From: JAGOEX01 sp964630905
GTDB taxonomy: Bacteria; UBP6; UBA1177
Assembly (NCBI GenBank): GCA_964630905.1
Contig: CAZVWR010000033.1
Coordinates: forward strand, 1 to 35,238
Direction: 5' to 3'
DNA length: 35,238 bases
The translations under genes and the position numbers were made by a program. Under the pieces are notes generated by a model that saw nothing but the letters and a program-made list of their open reading frames with translations, searched no databases and had not been told where the DNA came from. This document shows positions 8,787-17,176 of the stretch, in pieces; the first letter of the stretch is position 1, and each line of letters opens with the position of its first letter.

Positions 8787-9987
8787 TTATTTCACCATTT
8801 AAAGCGCTCATTGCGGCCGTCGCAGGACTTGCAAGGTGAACCTCGCCGTTTCCCTGTTTTCCTTTGAAGTTTCTGTTGGAAGTGGAAACGATCACTTCTC
8901 CGTCTCCTGTCATACCGATCTGTCCGGAAGCACAACCGCCGCACCCGGGATTTGCAATAACAAAGCCGGCATCAAAAAGAGTTTTGATCAACCCTTTTTC
9001 CAGCATTCTGCCATATATCTCTTTAGTCGCAGGGACAATATAACCATTTGTTTTTATTGTCTTTCCTTTAACAATTTTTGCAACTTCCTCAAAGTCACTG
9101 TATCTGCCGTTGGTACAGCTTCCGATGAATACAGTGTCTATTTTTTTGCCATTGAATTCCTTCAGTCCTTTGACATTGTGAGGGTAGGGCGGAGCGGCAA
9201 GCTGCGGTTCATTCAGTTCATCAAGATTAAGTTCATAAACCATCTCGTAAACAGCATCTTTATCGGCTTCAATCAGTTCAAGCCCCGGAATTCCTTTTGT
9301 CGGTATCATTATCGAAATGACACCCATTTCAGTTCCCATGCTGGCGATAGTAACCCTTTCATCAAGAGTCAGTTTTTCCATTTCGTCACCGTAAAGTTCA
9401 ACAACTTTGCCAAGGAATGTCCTTGAACCGAACTTCTTGAGCATGAAAAGGACGATGTCTTTAGCCGTAATGTTGTCTTTTCTTTTTCCCTTGACTGTCA
9501 GTTTAACAGATTCAGGAACTTCAAACCATGTCCTTCCGGTTTTCCAGATATAGGCAATGTCAACATCACCCATTCCCTGACCGAAACAGCTGATAGCACC
9601 CATTATATTGAAATGACTGTCTGTTCCGACAACTGTCATACCCGGTTTTGCATAGCTGTCTATTAAAATGTGTGAACCGATGCCTGCGTCAACATCATAA
9701 ACTCTAAGCCCTTCCTTTCTTGCAAAATTGCGACATATCTGCTGATTTACCGCATAAGGAATGGTCTTTGCAGGAGCGACACAGTCAAAAGTGAACATTG
9801 TGTTTTTCTTGTCAAAAACCAGTTCACCGGTAAAACTTGTCTGAAGATTGTTGACGACATTTGCTCCGCCGAAATCACGGGCTGTTTTATAGTCAATATT
9901 TATCCAGACTATTGAACCCGGCGTAACAGCCTCATTTTTATCAAGAAGATGATCGTAAAATATTTTCTCAATGATCGTTTTTCCCAT
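8776..9987 (-). CDS. 3-isopropylmalate dehydratase/homoaconitase large-subunit family protein
   Basis: The 403-residue protein belongs to the LeuC/HacA branch of the aconitase superfamily, [4Fe-4S] hydro-lyases that isomerise 2- or 3-hydroxy di/tricarboxylates. The three cluster cysteines are visible: Cys291 in GSCTNGR, and Cys349 and Cys352 in NPGCGGCASGQIG. GTDSHFNIMGA (about 121-131) and STSNRNFKGKQGNGEVHLASPATAA at the C-terminus are also family motifs. The partner small subunit (LeuD type) and leuA/leuB are not in the window, so the substrate is unknown. A strong promoter lies upstream, marking a new transcriptional start inside the leftward block. TCGTTTTTCCCAT on the plus strand corresponds to the ATG region, preceded by an AGAGGAAA ribosome site. 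Confidence 0.87.
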   Translation of the reverse strand: MGKTIIEKIFYDHLLDKNEAVTPGSIVWINIDYKTARDFGGANVVNNLQTSFTGELVFDKKNTMFTFDCVAPAKTIPYAVNQQICRNFARKEGLRVYDVDAGIGSHILIDSYAKPGMTVVGTDSHFNIMGAISCFGQGMGDVDIAYIWKTGRTWFEVPESVKLTVKGKRKDNITAKDIVLFMLKKFGSRTFLGKVVELYGDEMEKLTLDERVTIASMGTEMGVISIMIPTKGIPGLELIEADKDAVYEMVYELNLDELNEPQLAAPPYPHNVKGLKEFNGKKIDTVFIGSCTNGRYSDFEEVAKIVKGKTIKTNGYIVPATKEIYGRMLEKGLIKTLFDAGFVIANPGCGGCASGQIGMTGDGEVIVSTSNRNFKGKQGNGEVHLASPATAAMSALNGEISGI

Positions 9988-10031
9988 GATTTTCCTCTAA
10001 ATATTTAAATAACAGTGAAATTCACGCGGAG

Positions 10032-10060
10032 ATAATAACAAACCCTATGTTGTTTGTCAA
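10032..10060 (-). promoter_or_regulatory. Near-consensus sigma70 promoter with embedded inverted repeat, upstream of the LeuC-like gene
   Basis: On the minus strand TTGACA (10055-10060), a 17-base spacer and TATTAT (10032-10037) form one of the best promoters in the window, about 45 bases before the ATG. The spacer and part of the -35 box hold a perfect inverted repeat, ACAAAC (10038-10043) and GTTTGT (10052-10057), with an 8-base centre. This could be an operator for a dimeric repressor. Confidence 0.65.
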
Positions 10061-10075
10061 AAGGATTTACTGTTT

Positions 10076-11092
10076 TCAGAAAGTTTCCAGAAATGCTTCG
10101 ATCCTTGTTGCGACCCGGGCATCTACATTTCCTGCCGGCTTGTCAAATTCGATAGTTAATACAGGCACTTCCAGTTTGAGTTCTGATAGAATACTTCTGA
10201 GTATTATATCTTCAAGCTGGCGATGGCAGAACGACTGGACATAATGAATTATCCCGTCGGGCTTTCTTTTCCTTATTTCCGACAGTGCTTTTTCAAATCT
10301 GAAACGGGCGGAGTAGGGGTATGAATAGTTTGTGTACTGCAAAGCAAGTGAATCATATTCATCAACCATTGCAAACTCGCGCTGGATCTCATTATAAATG
10401 ACAACAGCACCCTTTTTCTCAATGAATTCATGGATAGGCACTATCGGAGGAACACCGAGATATGCGATCTTTTTAATATTCTTCTGTTTAAAAGTCTTTT
10501 TTCTTTTTTCAACCGTTTTCATAAATTCATCAACATTTTTTTCAAATGAAACGGGGTCACCGTTGAAATCGGATGCACTGACAAGAAAAAGATGGTTCTC
10601 AACTCCTTTGACAATGCCCGGGAATTTATAAGACAAATTATCAATATATTTAAGCTTTTTTCTTAATCCTGAAAGAGAGGAACGGACCAATTCACATTTT
10701 TCTAAAGTTGTCCCCATAAATTTGGCAAAGCGCTCAATTTCAGCAGACATTTTTGAAACATCTCTTTCGTAAGGATAGTTGAATATGAAACTTCTTATCC
10801 CTGTTTTCATGGAAACTATCTGTTCAAGAACTTTTGCATTGGAACAGTCGCCTTCGGTCACTGCAATGAAAACATCGCTCTTTGGATCAAGAATATCTCC
10901 GGACATGACCGAATAAAGCCCTTTTATCCACGCACAACTGCTCCCTGAGAACCCTTCAATCTCAGCTTTTTCAACGAGATCATAAGGATTTTGAGCACTT
11001 ACAAATATATTGTTAAGATCAAGCGGTTTGAATCCCGCGGCAAGAATAACCTCAACAGGGACAGATGTTGTAAATGCGGCAGTTCTTTTCAT
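10076..11092 (-). CDS. 2-hydroxyacyl-CoA dehydratase family protein (HgdB/BcrC type)
   Basis: The 338-residue protein matches the D-component family, which includes the subunits of 2-hydroxyglutaryl-CoA dehydratase and benzoyl-CoA reductase; these bind [4Fe-4S] clusters and perform radical dehydration or reduction of CoA thioesters. The three conserved cysteines appear as Cys53 (GSSCAWIKG), Cys83 (EGDCSNAK) and Cys289 (YVQSFCHRQ). The C-terminus has the family ending EFDKPAGNVDARVATRIEAFLE-like pattern. The usual second dehydratase subunit and the activator ATPase (HgdC type) are absent from the window, so it is an orphan member. Its ATG overlaps the tatD stop (ATGA). It lies at the end of the housekeeping stretch, before the promoter of the LeuC-like gene. 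Confidence 0.85.
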   Translation of the reverse strand: MKRTAAFTTSVPVEVILAAGFKPLDLNNIFVSAQNPYDLVEKAEIEGFSGSSCAWIKGLYSVMSGDILDPKSDVFIAVTEGDCSNAKVLEQIVSMKTGIRSFIFNYPYERDVSKMSAEIERFAKFMGTTLEKCELVRSSLSGLRKKLKYIDNLSYKFPGIVKGVENHLFLVSASDFNGDPVSFEKNVDEFMKTVEKRKKTFKQKNIKKIAYLGVPPIVPIHEFIEKKGAVVIYNEIQREFAMVDEYDSLALQYTNYSYPYSARFRFEKALSEIRKRKPDGIIHYVQSFCHRQLEDIILRSILSELKLEVPVLTIEFDKPAGNVDARVATRIEAFLETF

Positions 11093-11874
11093 GACATTGT
11101 TATGTTAAAAAATCTTTCAAAGTTATCTTTCACTTTTTTCTGCATCTCAGAAACTTCAATATTCAGAAATCTACTTGCAAATTCATATACATATCTGACT
11201 TTTGCAGGTGTATTTATTCTGCCGCGGAACGGAACAGGTGCAAGGAAAGGGGAATCGGTTTCAAAAAATATCCTGTCAAGTGGAGAATTTTTTAAGATAT
11301 TCTGAAGTTCGACCGATCTATTGAATGTTACAATTCCGGAAAAAGAGATGTGCCACCCGTTTTCAAATATTTTTCTGGCGGTTTCCAAAGACCCTGTGTA
11401 GCAGTGGAAAAGGACTTTTTCATCTTTCAGACCGTATTCCAGAAGAGTTTCTATGATCTCTTCCTCGCCGTTCCTTCCGTGAATAATCAGAGGTTTTTGC
11501 AATTCTAAAGAGAGGCCTATCATTTTTCGAAGCATTTTTCTTTGTGTTTCTCTGGGAGAAAAGTCATAGTGAAAATCAAGTCCAACCTCACCGACAGCAA
11601 CAATTCTGTCACCGTTGTCTGAAATCCAGCGGGTAGGGGAATCGATGAATTTCTCAGCTTCGTGAGGATGAAAACCTGCTACTGAAAAAAAAGAGATCCC
11701 TTTATCCTGAAAAGCACTTTGTATCTGTTGCGAAAAAATCAATTCATCCTCATTTCCGCAGATATTCACCACTGTACCCACACCATCATTCTTCATTTCA
11801 TCAATTATTTCAGACTGTTGACATCCTTTTTCCTTGACAAGCATATGAATGTGGGCGTGAGAATCAATAAACAT
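11089..11874 (-). CDS. tatD: TatD family metal-dependent hydrolase/DNase
   Basis: The 261-residue protein is a TIM-barrel metallohydrolase of the TatD family, linked to 3'-5' exonuclease activity. The metal ligands are in place: MFIDSHAHIH at the N-terminus, GEVGLDFHYD, IIHGRN, HCYTG and the terminal FETDSPFLAP. The ATG at 11874 is chosen because it opens directly onto FIDSHAHIH. The open frame extends 55 codons further upstream, but that part is the shifted-frame shadow of the ricT tail. It starts one base after the ricT stop, and its own stop overlaps the HgdB-family start. Confidence 0.93.
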   Translation of the reverse strand: MFIDSHAHIHMLVKEKGCQQSEIIDEMKNDGVGTVVNICGNEDELIFSQQIQSAFQDKGISFFSVAGFHPHEAEKFIDSPTRWISDNGDRIVAVGEVGLDFHYDFSPRETQRKMLRKMIGLSLELQKPLIIHGRNGEEEIIETLLEYGLKDEKVLFHCYTGSLETARKIFENGWHISFSGIVTFNRSVELQNILKNSPLDRIFFETDSPFLAPVPFRGRINTPAKVRYVYEFASRFLNIEVSEMQKKVKDNFERFFNITMS

Positions 11875-11875
11875 T

Positions 11876-13165
11876 TCAGGAGTTTTCTTTCTTCTGATTG
11901 AAATTCTTTCTGAACTTTCTGTTTCTGTTGAATTTTCTGTTGTTGTCAGGGTTCTTTTTCCTTTCTCCGTTCTCCCTCTCTTCTTCAGTATCATTTTCTG
12001 ATCTGTCTTCCGGAAGAAGGAGCTCTTTCTCCTTTGCAAGAACAGGAAGTATATTCTTGGATTCTTTGGAGAATCTTTCGGGCGGGGTGGTGACAGGAAT
12101 CAGAACCCACTTTCCATTTTCCTTTCTCAGAGCTTCTTTCGGAAAAGTTTTTTCTTCGTTCTTTTCCTTTCGATCATAATTTTCACTGAAAAAAACTGTG
12201 AGATTTTTAGTTATGACATTTATCTTCCTTACAACTCCTTCACGACCGCTGGCTTTTTCGACTATTCTCGTCTCTTCTTCAGGATAATCTTTCCGCATCT
12301 CCTCATATGAAGGATTTTCATATCCAAGACAGCAGAACAATCTGCCGCAAATACCTGATATCTTGTTGGGATTAAGGGACAAGTTCTGATCTTTTGCCAT
12401 TTTTATCGAAACCGGAATAAAATTATGCATATGTCTGCTGCAGCACAGATCCATTCCGCATGGACCTAGACCGCCCATTATTTTCGTGGTGTCCCTGACA
12501 CCTATCTGTCTCATTTCAATACGGCGTCTCAGTTCGTATGCAAGCCGTTTAATAAGTTCCCTGAAATCGACACGACCGCTTGATGAGAAATAAAAGATGG
12601 CCTTTGAATCGTCAAGAGTGTATTTCACCTTTATGATCTTCATCCTTATTCCGAGCTCTTTGTTGAGCTTTTCGATAACTTCCCAGGCCTGTTCAGCACT
12701 TTTTTCAAGCCGCTTGGCTTTCTCCAGATCATCGGGGCGGGCTTTTCGTATAAATCCGTTCTTTATGAAATTTATCTTGTTCTGCCGCTTGAACTCGTCA
12801 GCACTTTTATTCAGAACATCGGCAAGCTCCATTCCGCGTTCACTGTATGCAACGATTACATCTCCCTGTTTAAGTTCATTGCCGGGGTTTTTCTGTTCAG
12901 GATAGTAATACCAGTAAACTTTTCCCGCGTTCTGGAACTGAATGGCTATGACATCTTCAAAAAGGGGAAATTCATCGCTGTAATCAAAATAGACCGCATT
13001 TCCGCCGCCAAGCGGGGCGATAGGTGAACCGGCCTTCTTGTGTTTAGGGTTCTCTTCGTCCTTGAAACCCTCATCATTTACTTCAAGTTCCTGTAATTTC
13101 CTGAATTCTTCCTCGGAAATATCGATGTTCCTTGAAATGTTTCTATTGTTCTTTTCCAATTTCAT
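11876..13165 (-). CDS. ricT: PSP1/RicT (YaaT) domain protein with basic C-terminal tail
   Basis: The protein (up to 429 residues) contains the PSP1 domain with its cysteine clusters, GGLGPCGMDLCCSRHM and GICGRLFCCLGYENPSYEEM (about residues 235-285). In Bacillus subtilis RicT joins RicA and RicF in an Fe-S complex needed for RNase Y-dependent mRNA processing; outside Firmicutes the function is less clear. The last 80 residues are low-complexity, rich in Lys, Arg, Asn and Glu, and could bind RNA. The AGGAG site touches the ATG at 13165 with no spacing, whereas a TTG two codons further (13159) has an ideal 6-base spacing, so the true start may be TTG. It overlaps holB and is followed by tatD, a holB-ricT-tatD order common in bacteria. 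Confidence 0.88.
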   Translation of the reverse strand: MKLEKNNRNISRNIDISEEEFRKLQELEVNDEGFKDEENPKHKKAGSPIAPLGGGNAVYFDYSDEFPLFEDVIAIQFQNAGKVYWYYYPEQKNPGNELKQGDVIVAYSERGMELADVLNKSADEFKRQNKINFIKNGFIRKARPDDLEKAKRLEKSAEQAWEVIEKLNKELGIRMKIIKVKYTLDDSKAIFYFSSSGRVDFRELIKRLAYELRRRIEMRQIGVRDTTKIMGGLGPCGMDLCCSRHMHNFIPVSIKMAKDQNLSLNPNKISGICGRLFCCLGYENPSYEEMRKDYPEEETRIVEKASGREGVVRKINVITKNLTVFFSENYDRKEKNEEKTFPKEALRKENGKWVLIPVTTPPERFSKESKNILPVLAKEKELLLPEDRSENDTEEERENGERKKNPDNNRKFNRNRKFRKNFNQKKENS

Positions 13166-14024
13166 CTCCTATAAGGTTGTAAAAGACCGACGCATCAAAC
13201 GAAAAATATTGATTGTTCTTAAGGAACTGCACAATTCTCATTGATACGGCAGGAAATCTATTTTTAATATAAAACGAAAAAAAAGCAAGTCGCATTCTTA
13301 CGAACATTCTTTTAAAATAGTCTGATCTTTCGGGTGTTACAGCTTCATTTGAATTATCTGACACAGAGCTTAGATCAGTTATGATGTCGGCCATCCGTTC
13401 AACAAAAAGAAGAGAGTTGAAGTTTATGTTCAATGTTTCAAGTTCCATTTTTTTCTTTTCAGCAAGAACTTTATCGACACTGATCTCTTCACACATGAAT
13501 TCAAGAAAGGTGAAAAATTCAAAAGGGGTGATCTCTCCGTCATCTTTTTTTTCAGGAGGGACAAATATTGCGACACTTCTTGAAACTATGGTGGGAAGAA
13601 GAGAATTTTTCTTGTTCGCAGAAAGAATGAAATAGGTTCGGGCCGGAGGTTCCTCGATCTTTTTTAAAAGCGCATTCTGGGCTTGAATGGTCAAGGCTCC
13701 TGATTCTCTGATGAAAACAATGCGGTTTTCAGATTCGTAAGGCTGATAGCATATTATGTTGTCAAGGGACAGAACATCTTCGATCTTTATGGAACCCGTT
13801 GAACCTTTTGAGAGTGTAATGAAGTCAGGGAATGATTGTAAAGAACAAAGATCAATGAATTTCTCAACACTGATGTCCCGTTTAGGTTTTACAAGATCAT
13901 ATGCGAATGAATTGACAAGATTGAGGATGGCTTTTTCGCTGGGACCATAAAACAGAATCGTCTGGGGCAGGTTCTTTCTGTTGACCGCAGTCAGAATATT
14001 ATCTTTTACCGTTTTCTGTGGCAT
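13143..14024 (-). CDS. holB: DNA polymerase III delta' subunit (clamp loader)
   Basis: The 293-residue protein is a clamp-loader AAA+ subunit. The family core AQNALLKKIEEPPARTYFIL, followed by LLPTIVSRS (about 115-150), is well preserved. The Walker A site is degenerate (FYGPSEKAIL in place of GPxGxGK[ST]), and the four zinc cysteines found in many relatives are missing. This agrees with delta' being a stator that does not hydrolyse ATP. It overlaps ricT by about 20 bases. A 49-base gap separates it from the preceding gene. No strong ribosome site is seen. Confidence 0.85.
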   Translation of the reverse strand: MPQKTVKDNILTAVNRKNLPQTILFYGPSEKAILNLVNSFAYDLVKPKRDISVEKFIDLCSLQSFPDFITLSKGSTGSIKIEDVLSLDNIICYQPYESENRIVFIRESGALTIQAQNALLKKIEEPPARTYFILSANKKNSLLPTIVSRSVAIFVPPEKKDDGEITPFEFFTFLEFMCEEISVDKVLAEKKKMELETLNINFNSLLFVERMADIITDLSSVSDNSNEAVTPERSDYFKRMFVRMRLAFFSFYIKNRFPAVSMRIVQFLKNNQYFSFDASVFYNLIGDEIGKEQ

Positions 14025-14073
14025 TTAGTTTACATAATATATGTTATGCGAAGTTGATGGTAAAAAGTCTTAA

Positions 14074-15009
14074 TCATATTAAGGCCTTTCTGATCCTGCC
14101 AATCGTCGCAATCTTTTCTTTTTCCCCTGCTTTCTTCAGTCTGAAATATAAAGATCTGTATTCAGGTGTAAAACCGAAAGAGAAAATTATGAACTTGTAG
14201 TTGATCCTTTCATTGGAGAAAATTATTTCATCTGCTGTTCTGCTCGTTATGATGTTCAGATACTTGTCGAAATCCATCTTTCTCCCTTTTATGAAGAATA
14301 TGGCACTGAATTTTCTGAGTATCACCTCATCCTTGAAATGGACATCTATACGAGCGTTCTGAGTTTGTGCAAAATATGTTAATGTTATGAAATCATTCCA
14401 CATTCCTTTTGGTGTCGTTCTTTTCGGTATCCACAGGATCTTCCCCGAAGGATCTGTAGGAATTGCTCCAAGATCAATGATCAGTTCCTCTTTTTCGCCT
14501 TTTTCAACCTCATTTTTATCTTCAAGACACTCACATTCAATGCTTTTGTCAACGATTGATGTTGTCCTGTAACCGACCCTTTCACTGCCCGGATCGTTGA
14601 AAAGATACGGCACAGCCTGCTGAAGATCGTTTGCAAGCGACCTCTTATATGAAGTGCTTGAAAAAAAGAATGAAAACAAACTCTTAGATGCTATAGTTCT
14701 TCCTGATCTTGATAACATCATAAGAAGTTTTGATTCGTTTGTATTGCAGAAATCAATGGTTATGGAAGGTTTTGTCTCCCTGATAAAATTGAAGAGCGAG
14801 AAATCTTTTGAAGGCTCTGAATATTTTACACCCCCGCAATTCACTGCCGCTGTTTTTTCAGTGTCGCAATCTATTACAAAAACCTTCCCCTGCGGATTGA
14901 ATGAATCACTTGAACACCATTTTGAAGATTGTTCAATAATAGAAATAAAATTCTCAGCATCAGTAAGGATCACTGTCGTAAACGGTACGATCCTTCTTAG
15001 AAATCTCAT
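14074..15009 (-). CDS. Hypothetical protein, possibly a distant GT9 (heptosyltransferase-like) relative
   Basis: The 311-residue protein has no signature I recognise with confidence. Two repeated alpha/beta segments, one with SITIDFCNTNESKLLMMLSRSG followed by an aromatic stretch and one with EELIIDLGAIPTDPSGKIL, resemble the N-domain Rossmann pattern of family 9 glycosyltransferases (LVIDLQG...RS.L...SGA). The C-terminal donor site motif is not evident. It has no signal peptide or membrane helix. The ATG overlaps the nusB stop (ATGA), so it is co-translated with nusB. Confidence 0.55.
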   Translation of the reverse strand: MRFLRRIVPFTTVILTDAENFISIIEQSSKWCSSDSFNPQGKVFVIDCDTEKTAAVNCGGVKYSEPSKDFSLFNFIRETKPSITIDFCNTNESKLLMMLSRSGRTIASKSLFSFFFSSTSYKRSLANDLQQAVPYLFNDPGSERVGYRTTSIVDKSIECECLEDKNEVEKGEKEELIIDLGAIPTDPSGKILWIPKRTTPKGMWNDFITLTYFAQTQNARIDVHFKDEVILRKFSAIFFIKGRKMDFDKYLNIITSRTADEIIFSNERINYKFIIFSFGFTPEYRSLYFRLKKAGEKEKIATIGRIRKALI

Positions 15010-15464
15010 AACTTCTTGCTCTTAATATCAATAATATCAGCTACTTTATTGATTATGCCGTTAACGAATGAACTCGATTCCTTGCTTCCGAACTTCTTTG
15101 CGATATCTATCGCTTCATTGATCGTGGCTTTGAACGGAACACCGTTCGATTCATCAATAAGTTCCGCAACGGACATTCTGAGGATGTTCCTTTCTATGAG
15201 GGCGATCCTTTCAATGCGCCAGTTCGTGGCAGCCTCTTCTATGAGCCTTTCAATTTCTGTAAGATTGTTTTTCACTGTATTCAGAAGGTAAATAATGAAA
15301 ATGTTCTCCTCTTCAGGAGTTTCATTATCACAGTTTTTTGATGAGTTGATATTAAAATATTTAACATACAGCCCAACAGCTTCTTCCACAGTGCTGTTCC
15401 TGTTGAATTCCATACTGTAAAGAATTTGGAGAGTCTTTTCTCTGGATCGTCTTCTAAGTCCCAT
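15006..15464 (-). CDS. nusB: Transcription antitermination factor NusB
   Basis: The 152-residue all-helical protein binds boxA RNA with NusE/S10 in rRNA antitermination. Family marks are the N-terminal RRRSREKTLQILYSMEF, which contacts RNA, then WRIERIALIERNILRMSVAEL and KATINEAIDIAKKFGSKESSSFVNGII. It follows ribH with a 9-base gap, the classical ribBA-ribH-nusB arrangement. Confidence 0.96.
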   Translation of the reverse strand: MGLRRRSREKTLQILYSMEFNRNSTVEEAVGLYVKYFNINSSKNCDNETPEEENIFIIYLLNTVKNNLTEIERLIEEAATNWRIERIALIERNILRMSVAELIDESNGVPFKATINEAIDIAKKFGSKESSSFVNGIINKVADIIDIKSKKL

Positions 15465-15473
15465 GTTTCATTC

Positions 15474-15935
15474 TCAAAATTTATCAGTTACATTTAACAT
15501 TTCTATTGCCGCAAGTGCTGCGTCAAACCCCTTGTTCCCCGCTTTTGTGCCGGCCCTTTCAACTGCCTGCTCTATTGTATCCACCGTGAGAACACCAAAA
15601 CTGATGTACACACCTGTTTCGAGTGATACATGTGCTATTCCTTTAACTGTTTCAGCCGCAATGTATTCAAAATGAGGTGTACTGCCTCTGATTATCGCTC
15701 CAAGGCAGATAATGGCATCATACTTTTTTGACAATGCCGCCTTCCTTGCCGCAAAAGGGATCTCAAAAGCCCCCGGAACTTTTATAATGTCGGCATTCTC
15801 GGCACCGTGTCTTTCGAGACAGTCAACTGCTCCGTTCAAAAGTGATTCACTTACAAAACTGTTGAAGCGGGAAACAATTATCCCGAACTTCTTCCCTTTT
15901 GCTGTAAGCTCTCCCTGAAAGGTCTTAGTCTTCAT
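15474..15935 (-). CDS. ribH: 6,7-dimethyl-8-ribityllumazine synthase
   Basis: RibH condenses 5-amino-6-ribitylaminouracil with 3,4-dihydroxy-2-butanone 4-phosphate. The 153-residue protein shows the family active-site segments FNSFVSESLLNGA, VPGAFEIPFAA, CLGAIIRGSTPHFEYI (with the catalytic His) and SFGVLTVDTIEQA. It overlaps ribBA, which makes one of its substrates, by 11 bases. Riboflavin synthase alpha (ribE) and ribD are not in the window. Confidence 0.97.
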   Translation of the reverse strand: MKTKTFQGELTAKGKKFGIIVSRFNSFVSESLLNGAVDCLERHGAENADIIKVPGAFEIPFAARKAALSKKYDAIICLGAIIRGSTPHFEYIAAETVKGIAHVSLETGVYISFGVLTVDTIEQAVERAGTKAGNKGFDAALAAIEMLNVTDKF

Positions 15936-17163
15936 GTTTATCTCCCTTGGAAAATATTTTGTGGCCCATTTTATTCTGCTTGGCCATGAGGTATTTTATA
16001 TTTTTCTCCTGAACTCCGCAAATATTTGGTATCTGGTCTGTTATTTCAAGACCGTAACCGGCAAGACTTACCATCTTTTTCGGGTTGTTCGTGAGGAGTT
16101 TTATCCTCTTAACACCTATCTCTTTAAGTATCTGTGCCCCTATTCCGTAATCTCTCATGTCGGCAGGAAATCCAAGAGCGATATTGGCTTCCACCGTATC
16201 CATCCCGTTGTCCTGAAGATGATATGCTTTTATCTTGTTGCCAAGCCCTATCCCCCTGCCCTCCTGTCTGAGATAAAGGATCACACCCCGTCCTTCCGTG
16301 TCAATTATCTCCATGGCATTTTGAAGCTGATAACCGCAGTCGCACCTGACACTTCCGAGTGCATCCCCTGTCAGACACTCCGAATGAACTCTGACAAGAA
16401 CAGATTCTGCAGTAGTGATATCCCCTTTTATCAATGCGACATGTTCAAAACCGTCAACCATGCTTTTAAAAACCTTTATGTTGAAATCGCCTCCCCATTT
16501 TGTAGGAAGAACGGCATCCGCAATCTGTTCAACGAGGGATTCTGTCATAAGACGGTATGCAATCAGGTCTTCAATGGTTATTATAGGAATGTCATATTTT
16601 TCAGAGAACACCTTGAGTTCGGGCATTCTTGCCATAGTGCCGTTGTCATTCATTATTTCGCATATTACAGCGGCAGGCTTAAGTCCAGCGATCCTTGCAA
16701 GATCGACCGATCCTTCAGTCTGACCTGTTCTCACAAGAACTCCGCCGTCCTTTGCCCGAAGCGGAAAAACATGTCCCGGTCTTGCAAGATCCGTTGGAAC
16801 TGCTCCGTCTTTCACAGCGGCTTTTATTGTGGTGGCTCTGTCTGCGGCTGAAATGCCTGTGGTCACTCCGCACTTTGCCTCAATTGAAACAGTAAATGCC
16901 GTTCCGAACCTCGACTGGTTGTCAACTACCATCGGTGGAAGATCAAGCTTGTCAGCAATACTGTTCTCAAGTGCCAGACATATCAGTCCGCGACCGTTTT
17001 TCGCCATGAAATTGATGTTTTCCGCATTTGCGAACTGGGCAGCGACAACAAGATCACCTTCGTTCTCTCTGTCTTCGTCATCAACCATTATCACCATTTG
17101 ACCGGTTTTGATCTTTTCAACGGCTTTTTTAATATTTTCGACCACTTCAGGTCTATAGGTCAT
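15925..17163 (-). CDS. ribBA: Bifunctional 3,4-dihydroxy-2-butanone-4-phosphate synthase/GTP cyclohydrolase II
   Basis: The 412-residue fusion catalyses two entry reactions of riboflavin synthesis. Residues 1 to about 205 form the butanone-phosphate synthase domain, with VDDEDRENEGDL and RPGHVFPLRAKDGG. From about 215 follows GTP cyclohydrolase II, with VRVHSECLTGDALGSVRCDCG (zinc cysteines) and LRQEGRGIGLGNKIKAY. Both active sites look intact. A GGAG site lies 8 bases before the ATG. No FMN riboswitch fits in the 13-base gap after purA, so regulation of this cluster must lie elsewhere. Confidence 0.97.
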   Translation of the reverse strand: MTYRPEVVENIKKAVEKIKTGQMVIMVDDEDRENEGDLVVAAQFANAENINFMAKNGRGLICLALENSIADKLDLPPMVVDNQSRFGTAFTVSIEAKCGVTTGISAADRATTIKAAVKDGAVPTDLARPGHVFPLRAKDGGVLVRTGQTEGSVDLARIAGLKPAAVICEIMNDNGTMARMPELKVFSEKYDIPIITIEDLIAYRLMTESLVEQIADAVLPTKWGGDFNIKVFKSMVDGFEHVALIKGDITTAESVLVRVHSECLTGDALGSVRCDCGYQLQNAMEIIDTEGRGVILYLRQEGRGIGLGNKIKAYHLQDNGMDTVEANIALGFPADMRDYGIGAQILKEIGVKRIKLLTNNPKKMVSLAGYGLEITDQIPNICGVQEKNIKYLMAKQNKMGHKIFSKGDKHED

Positions 17164-17176
17164 ATCAAATTCTCCG

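Noticed and set aside
11875..12039. 55-codon N-terminal extension of the TatD frame
   Set aside because: It is very rich in Lys, Arg, Thr and Glu, lies inside the ricT coding tail in another frame, and the family start MFIDSHAHIH has its own ATG.
14033..14048. Inverted repeat CATAA-N6-TTATG upstream of holB
   Set aside because: Short, AT-rich and without a clear promoter; such repeats are frequent by chance in AT-rich gaps.
15934..16851. Long plus-strand frame (305 codons) opposite ribBA
   Set aside because: It is antisense to a gene with intact motifs in both domains; the translated composition is Cys/His/Phe-rich and shows no family signature.
17164..17176. FMN riboswitch before ribBA
   Set aside because: Only 13 bases separate purA and ribBA in transcription order, far too few for the element.
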